From an uncultured Pelagibacteraceae bacterium (GTDB lineage: Bacteria; Pseudomonadota; Alphaproteobacteria; Pelagibacterales; Pelagibacteraceae): a stretch of 33,140 nucleotides of DNA. Numbering within the stretch: position 1 is the first letter of the stretch; each line of letters opens with the position of its first letter. The DNA is taken from NCBI GenBank assembly GCA_902626185.1, contig CACOEA010000007.1, positions 1-33,140 on the forward strand. Reading direction: 5' to 3'. The notes under the pieces were generated by a model. It was not told the DNA's origin and made no database searches. It saw only the letters and a list, made by a program, of their open reading frames with translations. The translations under genes and the position numbers were made by a program. Shown one piece after another: positions 20,549 through 29,538 of the stretch.

Positions 20549-21222
20549 ATTCCTCTGTAATAGTTTTCCCTGGTTCAAATTGTGATCGTGATATTGCAGT
20601 TGCTTTAGAAAAAGTTCAGTTTAAAAACAAAATGGTTTGGCATAAAGATACGGAACTACCAAAATCTGATCTAATTGTAATACCTGGCGGATTTTCATAC
20701 GGAGATTACCTTCGGTCTGGAGCAATAGCAGGCAAGTCTACAATAATAAGTGAAGTAATTAAGGCTGCCAATAAAGGTTGTTTAATTTTAGGTATTTGCA
20801 ATGGTTTTCAAATACTTACAGAAACAGGTTTGTTAAAAGGTGTTTTATTAAGAAATAAAAATCTGAGATTTATTAATAAAAATGTAAACATAAAAGTAAT
20901 TAATAATAATAGTAAGTTTTTAAAAAACTATAAGAAAGATCAAATTTTAGAAATGAATATCGCCCATAATGAGGGTAATTATTTTACTAGCTCCGATCAT
21001 CTCAAAGAACTTAATGATAAAAACTTAATAGCATTCAAGTATTGCAGAAGTGATGGGGATGTCAATTCTATTTCCAATCCTAACGGTTCGATAGAAAATA
21101 TTGCAGGAATTTTTAATTCTAACAAAAATATCTTAGGTATGATGCCCCACCCCGAAAGAATGATTGATAATTTGATTTCAAATACTGATGGGATAAACCT
21201 TTTTACAAGTTTGATCAAATAA
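20545..21222 (+). CDS. purQ: FGAM synthase glutaminase subunit PurQ
   Basis: PurQ, 225 residues, releases ammonia from glutamine and passes it to PurL. The class I glutaminase features are clear: IPGGFSYGDYLRSGAIAG (46-63), the nucleophile Cys85 in GICNGF, and the His202/Glu204 pair in PHPER. The start overlaps the purS stop by four bases and the gene ends three bases before purL, consistent with balanced synthesis of the PurSQL complex. Confidence 0.96.
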   Translation: MNSSVIVFPGSNCDRDIAVALEKVQFKNKMVWHKDTELPKSDLIVIPGGFSYGDYLRSGAIAGKSTIISEVIKAANKGCLILGICNGFQILTETGLLKGVLLRNKNLRFINKNVNIKVINNNSKFLKNYKKDQILEMNIAHNEGNYFTSSDHLKELNDKNLIAFKYCRSDGDVNSISNPNGSIENIAGIFNSNKNILGMMPHPERMIDNLISNTDGINLFTSLIK

Positions 21223-21225
21223 AGA

Positions 21226-23406
21226 ATGAAAATTTCTAATCAAGTTATTGAAAGCCATGGTTTAAAATTAGATGAGTTTTCGTTAATCAAAAAACTATTA
21301 AAGAGAGAACCGAATCTTTTAGAACTTGGAATATTTTCGGCAATGTGGAACGAGCATTGTTCTTATAAATCTTCAAGAAAACATCTTAAGAATTTACCTA
21401 CGAAAGGAAAACAAGTTATACAAGGCCCAGGAGAAAATGCAGGCGTGATAGATATTGGTGGAGATGATGCGATTGTTTTTAAGATTGAGAGTCATAATCA
21501 CCCATCTTATATTGAGCCATATCAAGGGGCAGCTACAGGGGTTGGTGGTATTTTAAGGGATGTTTTTACAATGGGTGCTAGACCAATCGCGTTACTTAAT
21601 TCAATACATTTTGGTTCACCAAAATTCTTTAAAACTAAAAGTTTACTTAATGGTGTGGTTTCAGGAATTGGAGGTTATGGAAATTGTATAGGCATTCCAA
21701 CAGTGGCTGGTGAAACTAAGTTTAACGCTACTTATAATGAAAATATTTTAGTAAACGCTATGGCTGTTGGTCATGTAAAAAAAAATAAGATTTTTTATTC
21801 TAAAGCTAAAGGTTTAAATAAATCTGTTGTTTATGTTGGTTCAAAAACAGGCAGAGATGGTATTCATGGTGCTTCGATGGCCTCAGCTGAATTTGATGAA
21901 AATAGTGAGGAAAAAAAACCTACAGTGCAAGTAGGTGACCCATTTACTGAAAAATTACTTATGGAAGCATGTTTGGAATTAATGAAGGATAATTCAATTA
22001 TTTCAATACAAGACATGGGAGCCGCAGGTTTAACTTCTTCGAGTGTTGAAATGGCATCAAAAGGAGAATTAGGAATAGAGCTGAATTTAGAAAAAGTACC
22101 TTGCAGAGAGGAAAATATGTCACCTTATGAAATGATGCTATCAGAAAGTCAAGAGAGAATGTTAATAATTCTAGAGGATGGAAAAGAAGAAAATGCAAAA
22201 AAGATATTTGATAAATGGGATCTCGATTTTGTTGTAATTGGAAAAACAACAGACTCTAATAAACTAGTTTTAAAATACAACAACGCTATTAAAGCTGAAA
22301 TTCCAATTAGTGCTTTATCTTCTAAGGCGCCAATTTATGACAGAAAATGGATTAAAAAAAAGTTACCCAAAATCAAAGTTGATCTTAAAAAATTAAAAAA
22401 AGTCAAATTTGAGGATGCATTAATAAAAATTTTATCATCTGCTAACTACTCCAATAAGAGCTGGGTTACAGAACAATATGATCAAATGGTTATGTGTGAT
22501 ACAGTTAAGCAATCTGGGGCTGATGCAGCGATTATTAGAATTCATAATAAAAAAAAAGCGATAGCCGTTTCAGTAGACTCATCAGCTAATTATTGTAAAG
22601 CTCATCCTATATCTGGTGGTAAACAAGTAGTTTGTGAAAATTGGAGAAACTTAATTTCTGTTGGATCTAAACCTCTGGCAATTACAAATTGTCTAAATTT
22701 TGGTAATCCAGAAAATCCTGAAATTATGGGTGAGTTTGCTGAGTGTTTAAAAGGAATAAAAGAGTCATGTGAATTTTTAAATTTTCCAGTCGTATCGGGA
22801 AATGTATCTTTCTACAATGGAACAAATAACAAAAATATTAATCCCACACCAGTGATTGGAGGGGTTGGTTTAATAAGCAAATTAGATAACCCTATCAATC
22901 ATAAGTTTAAAAAAGAAAATAATTTAATAATTTTAGTGGGTAAAACCTTTGGGCATCTGGAACAAAGCGCATTTCTTGAAGAAGTATATTCAAATATTGA
23001 TGGTCTTCCTCCCGAAGTAAATCTGGTAAATGAAAAAAATAATGGAGAAGGAATTCTTGAAATAATTAATAAAGAATTAGCGAAATCGGTACATGATATT
23101 TCAAGTGGGGGATTAGTTGTGGCTTTAGCTGAAATGTCAATGGGTACAGATTTTGGAGTAAAAATAGATAGGCCAAAAAAATTAACAAATTCAATCAAGT
23201 ACTTTTTTGGTGAAGATCAAAGTAGATACATTGTAGAAATTGAAAAAAACAATTTAGAAAAAACTGCAAAAATTTTGAAAAAAAACAATATTTTCTTCGA
23301 AATAATTGGTACTACCCAAATGAAATATTTTGAGATCCAAGGTGAATTTAAGAGTGACATCAAAGAACTGTATAAAATTAACAATCAATGGTATAATAAT
23401 TTTTAA
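21226..23406 (+). CDS. purL: FGAM synthase large subunit PurL (short form)
   Basis: PurL, 726 residues, is the ATP-dependent synthetase subunit that forms FGAM from FGAR and ammonia. This is the short form that needs separate PurS and PurQ, both encoded just upstream. Conserved segments include [11 protein letters not shown] (40-50), ESHNHPS (88-94), [12 protein letters not shown] (101-112), and [15 protein letters not shown] further on. The stop shares one base with the bolA start (TAATG). Confidence 0.97.
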   Translation: MKISNQVIESHGLKLDEFSLIKKLLKREPNLLELGIFSAMWNEHCSYKSSRKHLKNLPTKGKQVIQGPGENAGVIDIGGDDAIVFKIESHNHPSYIEPYQGAATGVGGILRDVFTMGARPIALLNSIHFGSPKFFKTKSLLNGVVSGIGGYGNCIGIPTVAGETKFNATYNENILVNAMAVGHVKKNKIFYSKAKGLNKSVVYVGSKTGRDGIHGASMASAEFDENSEEKKPTVQVGDPFTEKLLMEACLELMKDNSIISIQDMGAAGLTSSSVEMASKGELGIELNLEKVPCREENMSPYEMMLSESQERMLIILEDGKEENAKKIFDKWDLDFVVIGKTTDSNKLVLKYNNAIKAEIPISALSSKAPIYDRKWIKKKLPKIKVDLKKLKKVKFEDALIKILSSANYSNKSWVTEQYDQMVMCDTVKQSGADAAIIRIHNKKKAIAVSVDSSANYCKAHPISGGKQVVCENWRNLISVGSKPLAITNCLNFGNPENPEIMGEFAECLKGIKESCEFLNFPVVSGNVSFYNGTNNKNINPTPVIGGVGLISKLDNPINHKFKKENNLIILVGKTFGHLEQSAFLEEVYSNIDGLPPEVNLVNEKNNGEGILEIINKELAKSVHDISSGGLVVALAEMSMGTDFGVKIDRPKKLTNSIKYFFGEDQSRYIVEIEKNNLEKTAKILKKNNIFFEIIGTTQMKYFEIQGEFKSDIKELYKINNQWYNNF

Positions 23407-23636
23407 TGGCATTACCTTTAGAGGAAATAAAAAAACTTATAATATCGTCAATTCCAGATGCTTCTATAGAAATTAAAGATCTCATGGGTGACAATAATCA
23501 CTATTCTGCTATTATCAAATCTAAGTTGTTCAAAGGATTAAGTAAAATTGAACAACATAAACTAGTTTATAAGTCACTTAAAGGTAAAATGGGAAATGAG
23601 TTACATGCATTATCAATCACTACAGAGGAAAAATAA
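23406..23636 (+). CDS. bolA: BolA-family protein (type II, IbaG/BolA2-like)
   Basis: A 76-residue BolA-like protein. These small proteins pair with CGFS monothiol glutaredoxins to carry or sense [2Fe-2S] clusters. The segment DNNHYSAIIKSKLFKGLS (29-46) and the late conserved HALSI (His67) fit the family; there is no cysteine, as in BolA2/IbaG-type members. It is locked between purL and grxD by one-base TAATG overlaps on both sides, which argues for joint production with Grx. Confidence 0.9.
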   Translation: MALPLEEIKKLIISSIPDASIEIKDLMGDNNHYSAIIKSKLFKGLSKIEQHKLVYKSLKGKMGNELHALSITTEEK

Positions 23637-23953
23637 TGGAAATAAAAGATAAAATTTTAGAAGCAATAAACAATAATGATGTTTGTTTATTTATGAAAGG
23701 AACGCCTGATGCACCTCAGTGCGGATTTTCAATGGCTGTTTCAAATGTTCTTAAGCATTTAAAAGTCAATTTTAATAGTGTTAATGTTTTAGAGGATGAA
23801 AATATGCGCCAAGGAATTAAAGATTTTAGTGACTGGCCCACTATTCCACAATTATATGTTAAAGGTGAGTTTATTGGTGGCTGCGATATAGTTAAAGAAA
23901 TGTTCGAAAAAGGTGAATTAAAATCACTCCTAGAAAACAAAAAAATCATCTAA
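23636..23953 (+). CDS. grxD: Monothiol glutaredoxin (Grx4/GrxD type, CGFS)
   Basis: A 105-residue monothiol glutaredoxin that binds a glutathione-ligated [2Fe-2S] cluster and delivers it to targets or to BolA. The active motif CGFS is at 29-32 in KGTPDAPQCGFSM. The glutathione-site segments WPTIPQLYVKGEFIGGCDIV follow at about 67-86. It directly follows bolA and shares a base with the next gene's ATG. Confidence 0.96.
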   Translation: MEIKDKILEAINNNDVCLFMKGTPDAPQCGFSMAVSNVLKHLKVNFNSVNVLEDENMRQGIKDFSDWPTIPQLYVKGEFIGGCDIVKEMFEKGELKSLLENKKII

Positions 23954-24216
23954 TGAGAAATTATATTTATAAAACTTTGATAGCTGTTGTTGCTTTAATT
24001 ATTGTTTTTGAATTCACGATTGGTAAAACAATTAACAAGATTAATCAAAAAACAGAAATTTTATTTACCAAGGAGGGAAGAAAAGAGATGGTTAGTTCTA
24101 TTAAGATAGAAATGGAAAAAGCAATTAATCAAGAAAATTACTTAGATGAAGAAGAAAGACGAATCATCAAACAATTCATTCAAAAAATTAAAAGTGAGCT
24201 TAACTCTGTTGAATGA
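23953..24216 (+). CDS. Small membrane-anchored protein of unknown function
   Basis: An 87-residue protein I do not recognise. One hydrophobic segment (about 7-23, KTLIAVVALIIVFEFTIG) is followed by a charged, probably helical tail (25-87) with regular Lys/Glu/Ile spacing that could form a coiled coil. The tail would lie in the periplasm or cytoplasm depending on topology. The ATG overlaps the grxD stop (TAATG) and the stop overlaps the FkbM-gene ATG (ATGA), so translation of all three is probably coupled. That context and a normal start make it a likely real gene. Confidence 0.7.
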   Translation: MRNYIYKTLIAVVALIIVFEFTIGKTINKINQKTEILFTKEGRKEMVSSIKIEMEKAINQENYLDEEERRIIKQFIQKIKSELNSVE

Positions 24217-24902
24217 AGAATATACTTAGTAAAGTATATAAAAAATTACGTATCATCCATAACATTTATATAAAAAATAGAATTCTTTTCAAAAAAAAAA
24301 GTTATTCTATGGAAGGAGAAGATTTAGAAATTTTAAGATTATCAAACGATACAAACAACGGCTTTTATGTAGATGTTGGATGTTACCACCCTACTCATTT
24401 AAATAATACTTTTCTTCTCTACAAAAAAAATTGGAGAGGAATTAATATTGATATAAGCGAATTTTCTATTGATTTATTTAATCATCTTAGACCTGAAGAT
24501 AAAAATATTAATTGTGCGATATCAAATGTTGATAAAGAAATAGATTATTATCATCAAAAAGAGATAAGTCAGCTAACAACAATTAAAGAGGCAGAGGCAA
24601 AAAAAAGAATGCAAGGTCCTATAAAGAAGAGAAAAATCCAATCTTACAGATTAACCACGATTTTGAATAGAAGTAAGTTTTCTAATAGAAAAATAGATTT
24701 TCTTAACATTGATTTAGAGGGAGCAGATCTTGATGCGCTCAAATCGCTAGATTTTGAAATTTATCGACCAAGAATAATTTGCGTAGAAATTATTGATGAA
24801 ATAATCGAAAAATCTAAAATATATATTTTTTTAAAAAATTTGAATTATACAAAAAAATGGTCAAGTAAATTTAATCATATATTTGCTGATAATCTTCTTT
24901 AA
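24213..24902 (+). CDS. FkbM-family SAM-dependent methyltransferase
   Basis: A 229-residue methyltransferase of the FkbM family. The SAM-binding region is GFYVDVGCYHPTHLNNT (50-66) followed by WRGINIDI, and a later FLNIDLEGADLDALKSLDF is the second conserved family segment. Such enzymes often methylate sugars in surface glycans or small molecules. It is the last gene of the plus-strand run and is convergent, 13 bases apart, with a membrane glycosyltransferase-like gene. That pairing suggests a glycan role, but the substrate is unknown. Confidence 0.83.
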   Translation: MKNILSKVYKKLRIIHNIYIKNRILFKKKSYSMEGEDLEILRLSNDTNNGFYVDVGCYHPTHLNNTFLLYKKNWRGINIDISEFSIDLFNHLRPEDKNINCAISNVDKEIDYYHQKEISQLTTIKEAEAKKRMQGPIKKRKIQSYRLTTILNRSKFSNRKIDFLNIDLEGADLDALKSLDFEIYRPRIICVEIIDEIIEKSKIYIFLKNLNYTKKWSSKFNHIFADNLL

Positions 24903-24915
24903 GTTTTAGAATTAA

Positions 24916-26511
24916 TCATTCACATTTTAATAGTCTACCAGTTATAAATCTATTTTTATGAAATAAAAGTTTAAAACCATCTTCATAGATTGAATTACAT
25001 TTATAGGATTTTCCTTTTTTGAGGTTTCTAACATGTTGAACAGCTAAAAAAGGCCGCTTGAAGTCAGTATCTATTTTTTGCCAAATATCGAAACAATTAA
25101 AATTTGAGTTAACAAGATAAGGTTTTACAGTATGCATAGGATTAGCAAGTACACATAAGTCATTACTCTCAAACTTTGAAATTTTAGAAGCGATTTCTCT
25201 CCCGCTGATACCCTGGTATTCTAATTCAAACTTATTTGTTAAATCGAGATAGCGAGAAGGTAAATTAAACCAAACATACTGATAAGGATTAATTTTAATG
25301 TTTTCGATGATAAAAAGACAAGCTGTTAAAATTCCTGCAACATAAAAAAATTTTTTAGATAAAAAATATAATGAAATTGATCCAATTAAAAAAAGTAGCG
25401 GGATCAAAAACATTACTTGCCTTAATTCATCATATAGGTGAACTTTTCTTAATATTAAAATTAGAGGTAATAATATCGAAGTAATTAATAAAGTTCCAAA
25501 AAAAATATTCTTTCTTTTATCAACAAATATCTTTTTCTCTGTAAATGGTAATAGAATAATTCCTATAATAATAAATAGAGGAAGTTTTACAGATAGCCAA
25601 ATTGGAATATATGTAGAAGGTAGATCTTTTGGATGCATGCAAGAACCTAGGGTATTAGTACATACATCATTAAAATAATTTGACATATGATCTACTGCTG
25701 TAAAAAAAAGCATCGGATTTAACCAAAACGGAGGATAAAATAGTAAAGTAAAAAAGATTAAAGAAAAAATGAACATTATAATTTTTGGATAAAATTTAAC
25801 AATAAAATCTAAAAAATTAATTTTTTGTAAATTTAAAAAAATTAAAAACGTTATAAGATATTGAATAAAAATTAAAATGCCCGCGACTCTGATAGATAAC
25901 AAATAAGCGGTTATTAAAGAAAGAACCAAAGTATTTAAATAATCAACATTTCCTTTAACTATAATTTTATCAAAGAAATTAAAACTTATATAAGTACAAA
26001 CTACCCAAATTGACATGAAAGGCACATCTTTAGGGCTAAATAACGATTGGCCAAATAAATAAGGATATAATAAATACAAAAAAACTGTAAAAGAACAAAA
26101 TATTTTATCATCTACTATTTTTATAAGTATTAAATAAAGAAAAATACCTGATAAAAAGAAAAATAGAAAAACAACAAAGTGTTTAGATGTTAAATGGTTT
26201 CCATAATCATTCATCACGTTATTGTTTGACATAATTTTTGATACAAATGACTGAATTGGTTGAGAAACAATCTGGAATCCTATCCCATAACCTAAATAGT
26301 TGATTTTATATTCTTTGTTAAAATCTATATTTAGTTCTTCATTAGAAAAAAAATGATTAGTTAAATTTTTAGTTAGTTTGACATGGAACTTCCAATTCTT
26401 CTCCTCATGATACTCATCGAAGGAAATGCCGGTGTTTAAAGATGCAAATGATCCAATAATAAAATAGATTGCAAGAAATATATTAAAAAGATTTTTTTTT
26501 ATTATCTGCAT
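24916..26511 (-). CDS. PMT/ArnT-like polytopic membrane glycosyltransferase
   Basis: A 531-residue membrane protein with about ten hydrophobic segments. The first loop carries FDE (Asp32-Glu33 in GISFDEYHEEKNW), in the place of the catalytic acidic residue of GT-C enzymes such as protein mannosyltransferases and ArnT. A segment LYPYLFGQSLFSPKDVPFMS is typical of this group, and a hydrophilic C-terminal region (about 430-531) would be periplasmic. These enzymes move a sugar from a polyprenyl phosphate to protein or lipid. The substrate cannot be told. It lies downstream of rpsD with a 48-base gap, where a weak TTTAAA-16-TATTAT promoter can be read. Confidence 0.72.
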   Translation of the reverse strand: MQIIKKNLFNIFLAIYFIIGSFASLNTGISFDEYHEEKNWKFHVKLTKNLTNHFFSNEELNIDFNKEYKINYLGYGIGFQIVSQPIQSFVSKIMSNNNVMNDYGNHLTSKHFVVFLFFFLSGIFLYLILIKIVDDKIFCSFTVFLYLLYPYLFGQSLFSPKDVPFMSIWVVCTYISFNFFDKIIVKGNVDYLNTLVLSLITAYLLSIRVAGILIFIQYLITFLIFLNLQKINFLDFIVKFYPKIIMFIFSLIFFTLLFYPPFWLNPMLFFTAVDHMSNYFNDVCTNTLGSCMHPKDLPSTYIPIWLSVKLPLFIIIGIILLPFTEKKIFVDKRKNIFFGTLLITSILLPLILILRKVHLYDELRQVMFLIPLLFLIGSISLYFLSKKFFYVAGILTACLFIIENIKINPYQYVWFNLPSRYLDLTNKFELEYQGISGREIASKISKFESNDLCVLANPMHTVKPYLVNSNFNCFDIWQKIDTDFKRPFLAVQHVRNLKKGKSYKCNSIYEDGFKLLFHKNRFITGRLLKCE

Positions 26512-26559
26512 CTCGATAAAAACGATAATAAAGAATTGTAATTTAATTTAAAGTTAATT

Positions 26560-27177
26560 TTATCTAGAATAATATTCGATTACTAGATTTGGTTCCATTA
26601 TTACTGGATAAGGAACTTCTGAGAACTTTGGAATTCTCACTAATTTGGCTGTTTTATTTTTATCGTCTAATTGAATGTATTCTGGAACATCACGCTCTTT
26701 GCTTTGAAGAGCCCCATCTATAAACGTCAATTTTTTTGATTTATCTCTAATTTCAATTAGATCAGTATCTTTGACTAAATAACTAGATATATTAACTCTT
26801 TTTTTATTAACGCGAATGTGTCCATGATTAATCATTTGTCTTGCAGAGAACACTGTTGTTGCAAACTTAGCTCTATAAATAACTGTATCCAGTCTACTCT
26901 CAAGTAATGCAATTAAATTTTCTGTCGTGTCACCTTTTTTAGCAAGTGCTTTTCTGTAAATATTTCTAAATTGTCTTTCATTTATATTTCCGTAATAGGC
27001 TTTAAGTTTTTGTTTGGCTTGCAATTGAGTTCCGTAATCGGTTGGTTTACCCTTTTTATTTTGTCCATGCTGCCCTGGAGGATAAGCTCGAGAATTAAAA
27101 GGGCTTTTAGGTCTTCCCCAAAGATTAGCTTTTAATCTTCGGTCTACCTTATGCTTTGATTTTAATCTTTTTGTCAT
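26560..27177 (-). CDS. rpsD: 30S ribosomal protein S4
   Basis: S4, 205 residues, is a primary binder of 16S rRNA and starts 30S assembly. The N-terminal part reads [21 protein letters not shown] and includes YPPGQHG. The S4 RNA-binding domain is at about 93-155 with [14 protein letters not shown] and [19 protein letters not shown]. The gene is separate from other ribosomal-protein genes, as is common in Alphaproteobacteria. No Shine-Dalgarno sequence is evident before the ATG. Confidence 0.97.
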   Translation of the reverse strand: MTKRLKSKHKVDRRLKANLWGRPKSPFNSRAYPPGQHGQNKKGKPTDYGTQLQAKQKLKAYYGNINERQFRNIYRKALAKKGDTTENLIALLESRLDTVIYRAKFATTVFSARQMINHGHIRVNKKRVNISSYLVKDTDLIEIRDKSKKLTFIDGALQSKERDVPEYIQLDDKNKTAKLVRIPKFSEVPYPVIMEPNLVIEYYSR

Positions 27178-27189
27178 TATTAAATCACG

Positions 27190-27219
27190 GGTTTACTAGA
27201 ATTTAGGGGTAAATGTCAA
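27190..27219 (-). promoter_or_regulatory. Possible rpsD promoter with a perfect -35 hexamer
   Basis: A consensus TTGACA (27214-27219, minus strand) overlaps the trmJ stop codon. Possible -10 elements are TAGTAA at 27193-27198 (15-base spacer) or TAAACC at 27190-27195 (18-base spacer); neither is strong. If real, it gives a very short rpsD leader. Confidence 0.3.
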
Positions 27220-27944
27220 TTATGCTTTTTTTTGTTTTTACTTAGAGATCCAATTAAACTGCTCAAAATCCGTAATTCTTTATCATTTGGCTCCATTCTA
27301 TAAAATAAATTGTTTATATTTTTGATCATAGAGCTTCTTTTTTCTGCGGGGATGAAAAAATTTTTCTTTTCAAGATTGTTTTTTAAAAGATTAATTACTT
27401 TGGATAGCTTACCTTTTTGACCTATTCCTTTGTTAAAAACTAACTGCTTGGTAGATTTGAAATTATTTAATTTAAATATTTCATAACTTACCAGAGAGAC
27501 AGAATGTGAGAGATTCATCGACTTAAATTTTGGAGATGAAGGAATTTGGACAACGTAATTTGAATAGGATAAATCTAAATTTGACAAACCAGATGCCTCA
27601 GGTCCAAACATTAATCCAATCTTTTTTTGCTTTGTCTTTTTTATTATATTCAAAAAATTTTTTATATTTATATGCTTTTTATTTATATCTCTTTTACGAG
27701 CGCTAAAGGAAAAAATTATATCAAAATTTTCAATGGCTGAAATAGTGTCATTAAATACTTTTGTTTTATTTAATATATCAAATGCTCCAACTGATGTTGC
27801 TTTAGCTTTTTCGTTAGGCCAGCCATATTTTGGGTTGGTAATTAATAAACTATTGAAGCCAAAATTTTTTAAAGATCTTGCAGATGCACCTATATTTTCC
27901 CCAAGTTGTGGTTTTATTAAAATAAAACCATATTTATTTTTCAT
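27216..27944 (-). CDS. trmJ: tRNA 2'-O-methyltransferase TrmJ-like (SPOUT)
   Basis: A 242-residue SPOUT methyltransferase of the TrmJ type, which methylates the ribose at position 32 of tRNA. Motif 1 is PQLGENIGASARSLKNFG (12-29), motif 2 is FGPEASGL (113-120), and motif 3 is IPSSPKFKSMNLSHSVSL (134-151). The length matches TrmJ rather than the shorter TrmL. Its start overlaps the end of cimA by 11 bases, so it is in the same minus-strand operon. Confidence 0.86.
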   Translation of the reverse strand: MKNKYGFILIKPQLGENIGASARSLKNFGFNSLLITNPKYGWPNEKAKATSVGAFDILNKTKVFNDTISAIENFDIIFSFSARKRDINKKHINIKNFLNIIKKTKQKKIGLMFGPEASGLSNLDLSYSNYVVQIPSSPKFKSMNLSHSVSLVSYEIFKLNNFKSTKQLVFNKGIGQKGKLSKVINLLKNNLEKKNFFIPAEKRSSMIKNINNLFYRMEPNDKELRILSSLIGSLSKNKKKHN

Positions 27945-29538
27945 GGATGTTTGCAGGTGCTTTTTCTTTAAATAATTTATATTCTAAACTATCTATAAGT
28001 GCTTTAAATGAAGCTTCGATAATATTTTGAGACACTCCTATTGTGAACCAACTTTTTCCTGTTTTATCTGTGCTTTCAATAGAAACTCTAGTAGTGGCAC
28101 CTGTTCCAGTATTTAAAATTCTAACTTTATAATCTAAAAGTTTAAGGTCTGAAAAATATTTATAATATTTTTCAACTTTTTTAAAATTGGATCTAATAGC
28201 ATTATCTAGTGCATTTACCGGACCATTTCCTTCACCAGTACAATGAATTTCCTTTCCATCAATTACAAATGTTACCTCTGCTGTAGTTTTTAATTCTTTG
28301 TCTTTCTTTACGTTAACATTATAATTTTTTACTTTTAAATACTCTGGAAGTTTGCCTAATAATTTGTTTGCCAAAAGTTCAAAGGATGCGTCTGCACCAT
28401 CATAAGAATAACCTGTGAATTCTCTTTCCTTTACCTCATCTAAAATTTTTTGAACTTTAGGATCTTTTGAGTTTATTTTAATTCCATAATTTTCAAGTCT
28501 CGACATAATATTTGCTCTACCGGCTTGGTTTGAAACTATGATATTTCTATGATTGCCTACCTCTTTAGGGTCAATATGCTCATAGGTTTTGGGATCTTTT
28601 TTAACTGCTGATACATGTAGTCCACCTTTATGTGAAAAAGCTGAGCCACCAACATATGCCATACTTTTATTGTGTTTTTTATTTAACACCTCGTCAAGAA
28701 ATCTTGAACACTCCGTTAAAGAAGTTAATTTATCCTTTTTTATGTTCAAATCATATTTATCACTAAAAGTTTTTTTCAAAAAAAGAGTTGGAATTATAGA
28801 CATTAAATTAGCATTTCCGCATCTTTCACCCAGTCCATTTATTGTACCTTGTATTTGCCTCGCACCGGCTAAAACTGCGGTTAAGGAATTACTCACAGCA
28901 TTTTCAGTATCATTGTGAGCATGTATGCCTAAATTTTGACCAGGAATAACTTTTGTAACTTTATTTATTATTTCTCCAACTTCATTTGGTAAAGTTCCAC
29001 CGTTAGTATCACATAATACTACCCATCTAGCACCTTCATCATATGCTTGTTTTAAGCAATCAAGAGCATAGTTAGGGTTACTTTTATAACCATCAAAAAA
29101 ATGTTCAGCATCAAAAAGAAATTCTTTCTTGTTTTTTATAAAATGTTTTGCAGTTTCTTTAATATTTTTTAAATTATCCTCATTTTTTATTCCTAAAGCC
29201 GTTTGAACATGAAAATCCCACGTTTTTCCAACTACACAAACTGTTTTACAATTGGCATTAACTAATGGTGATAAATTCGGATCGTTATCAGCGCTAACTC
29301 CATTTTTTTTAGTCATCCCAAAAGCTGTAAACTTTGATTTTCCTAAATTTGGTGATTTATCAAAAAATTCATTATCAACTGGATTAGCTCCTGGCCATCC
29401 GCCTTCTATATAATCAACGCCAATATTTGATAAAATTTTTGCAATTTTATGCTTATCCTCTACAGAAAAATCAACTCCTTCAGTCTGAGCACCGTCTCTT
29501 AATGTAGTATCAAATATATATAGTTTTTCCTTGCTCAT
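27934..29538 (-). CDS. cimA: Citramalate synthase
   Basis: A 534-residue member of the isopropylmalate/homocitrate/citramalate synthase family, best matched to CimA, which joins pyruvate and acetyl-CoA to citramalate as a threonine-independent entry to isoleucine. The catalytic DTTLRDGAQTEG is at 10-21, YIEGGWPGANP at 43-53 is characteristic of this CimA type, and the metal-binding HAHND is at 206-210. The C-terminal regulatory domain (about 400-534) has GTGATTRVSIES and suggests feedback control. It overlaps cysS by four bases. A 2-isopropylmalate synthase role is less likely. Confidence 0.88.
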   Translation of the reverse strand: MSKEKLYIFDTTLRDGAQTEGVDFSVEDKHKIAKILSNIGVDYIEGGWPGANPVDNEFFDKSPNLGKSKFTAFGMTKKNGVSADNDPNLSPLVNANCKTVCVVGKTWDFHVQTALGIKNEDNLKNIKETAKHFIKNKKEFLFDAEHFFDGYKSNPNYALDCLKQAYDEGARWVVLCDTNGGTLPNEVGEIINKVTKVIPGQNLGIHAHNDTENAVSNSLTAVLAGARQIQGTINGLGERCGNANLMSIIPTLFLKKTFSDKYDLNIKKDKLTSLTECSRFLDEVLNKKHNKSMAYVGGSAFSHKGGLHVSAVKKDPKTYEHIDPKEVGNHRNIIVSNQAGRANIMSRLENYGIKINSKDPKVQKILDEVKEREFTGYSYDGADASFELLANKLLGKLPEYLKVKNYNVNVKKDKELKTTAEVTFVIDGKEIHCTGEGNGPVNALDNAIRSNFKKVEKYYKYFSDLKLLDYKVRILNTGTGATTRVSIESTDKTGKSWFTIGVSQNIIEASFKALIDSLEYKLFKEKAPANIHEK

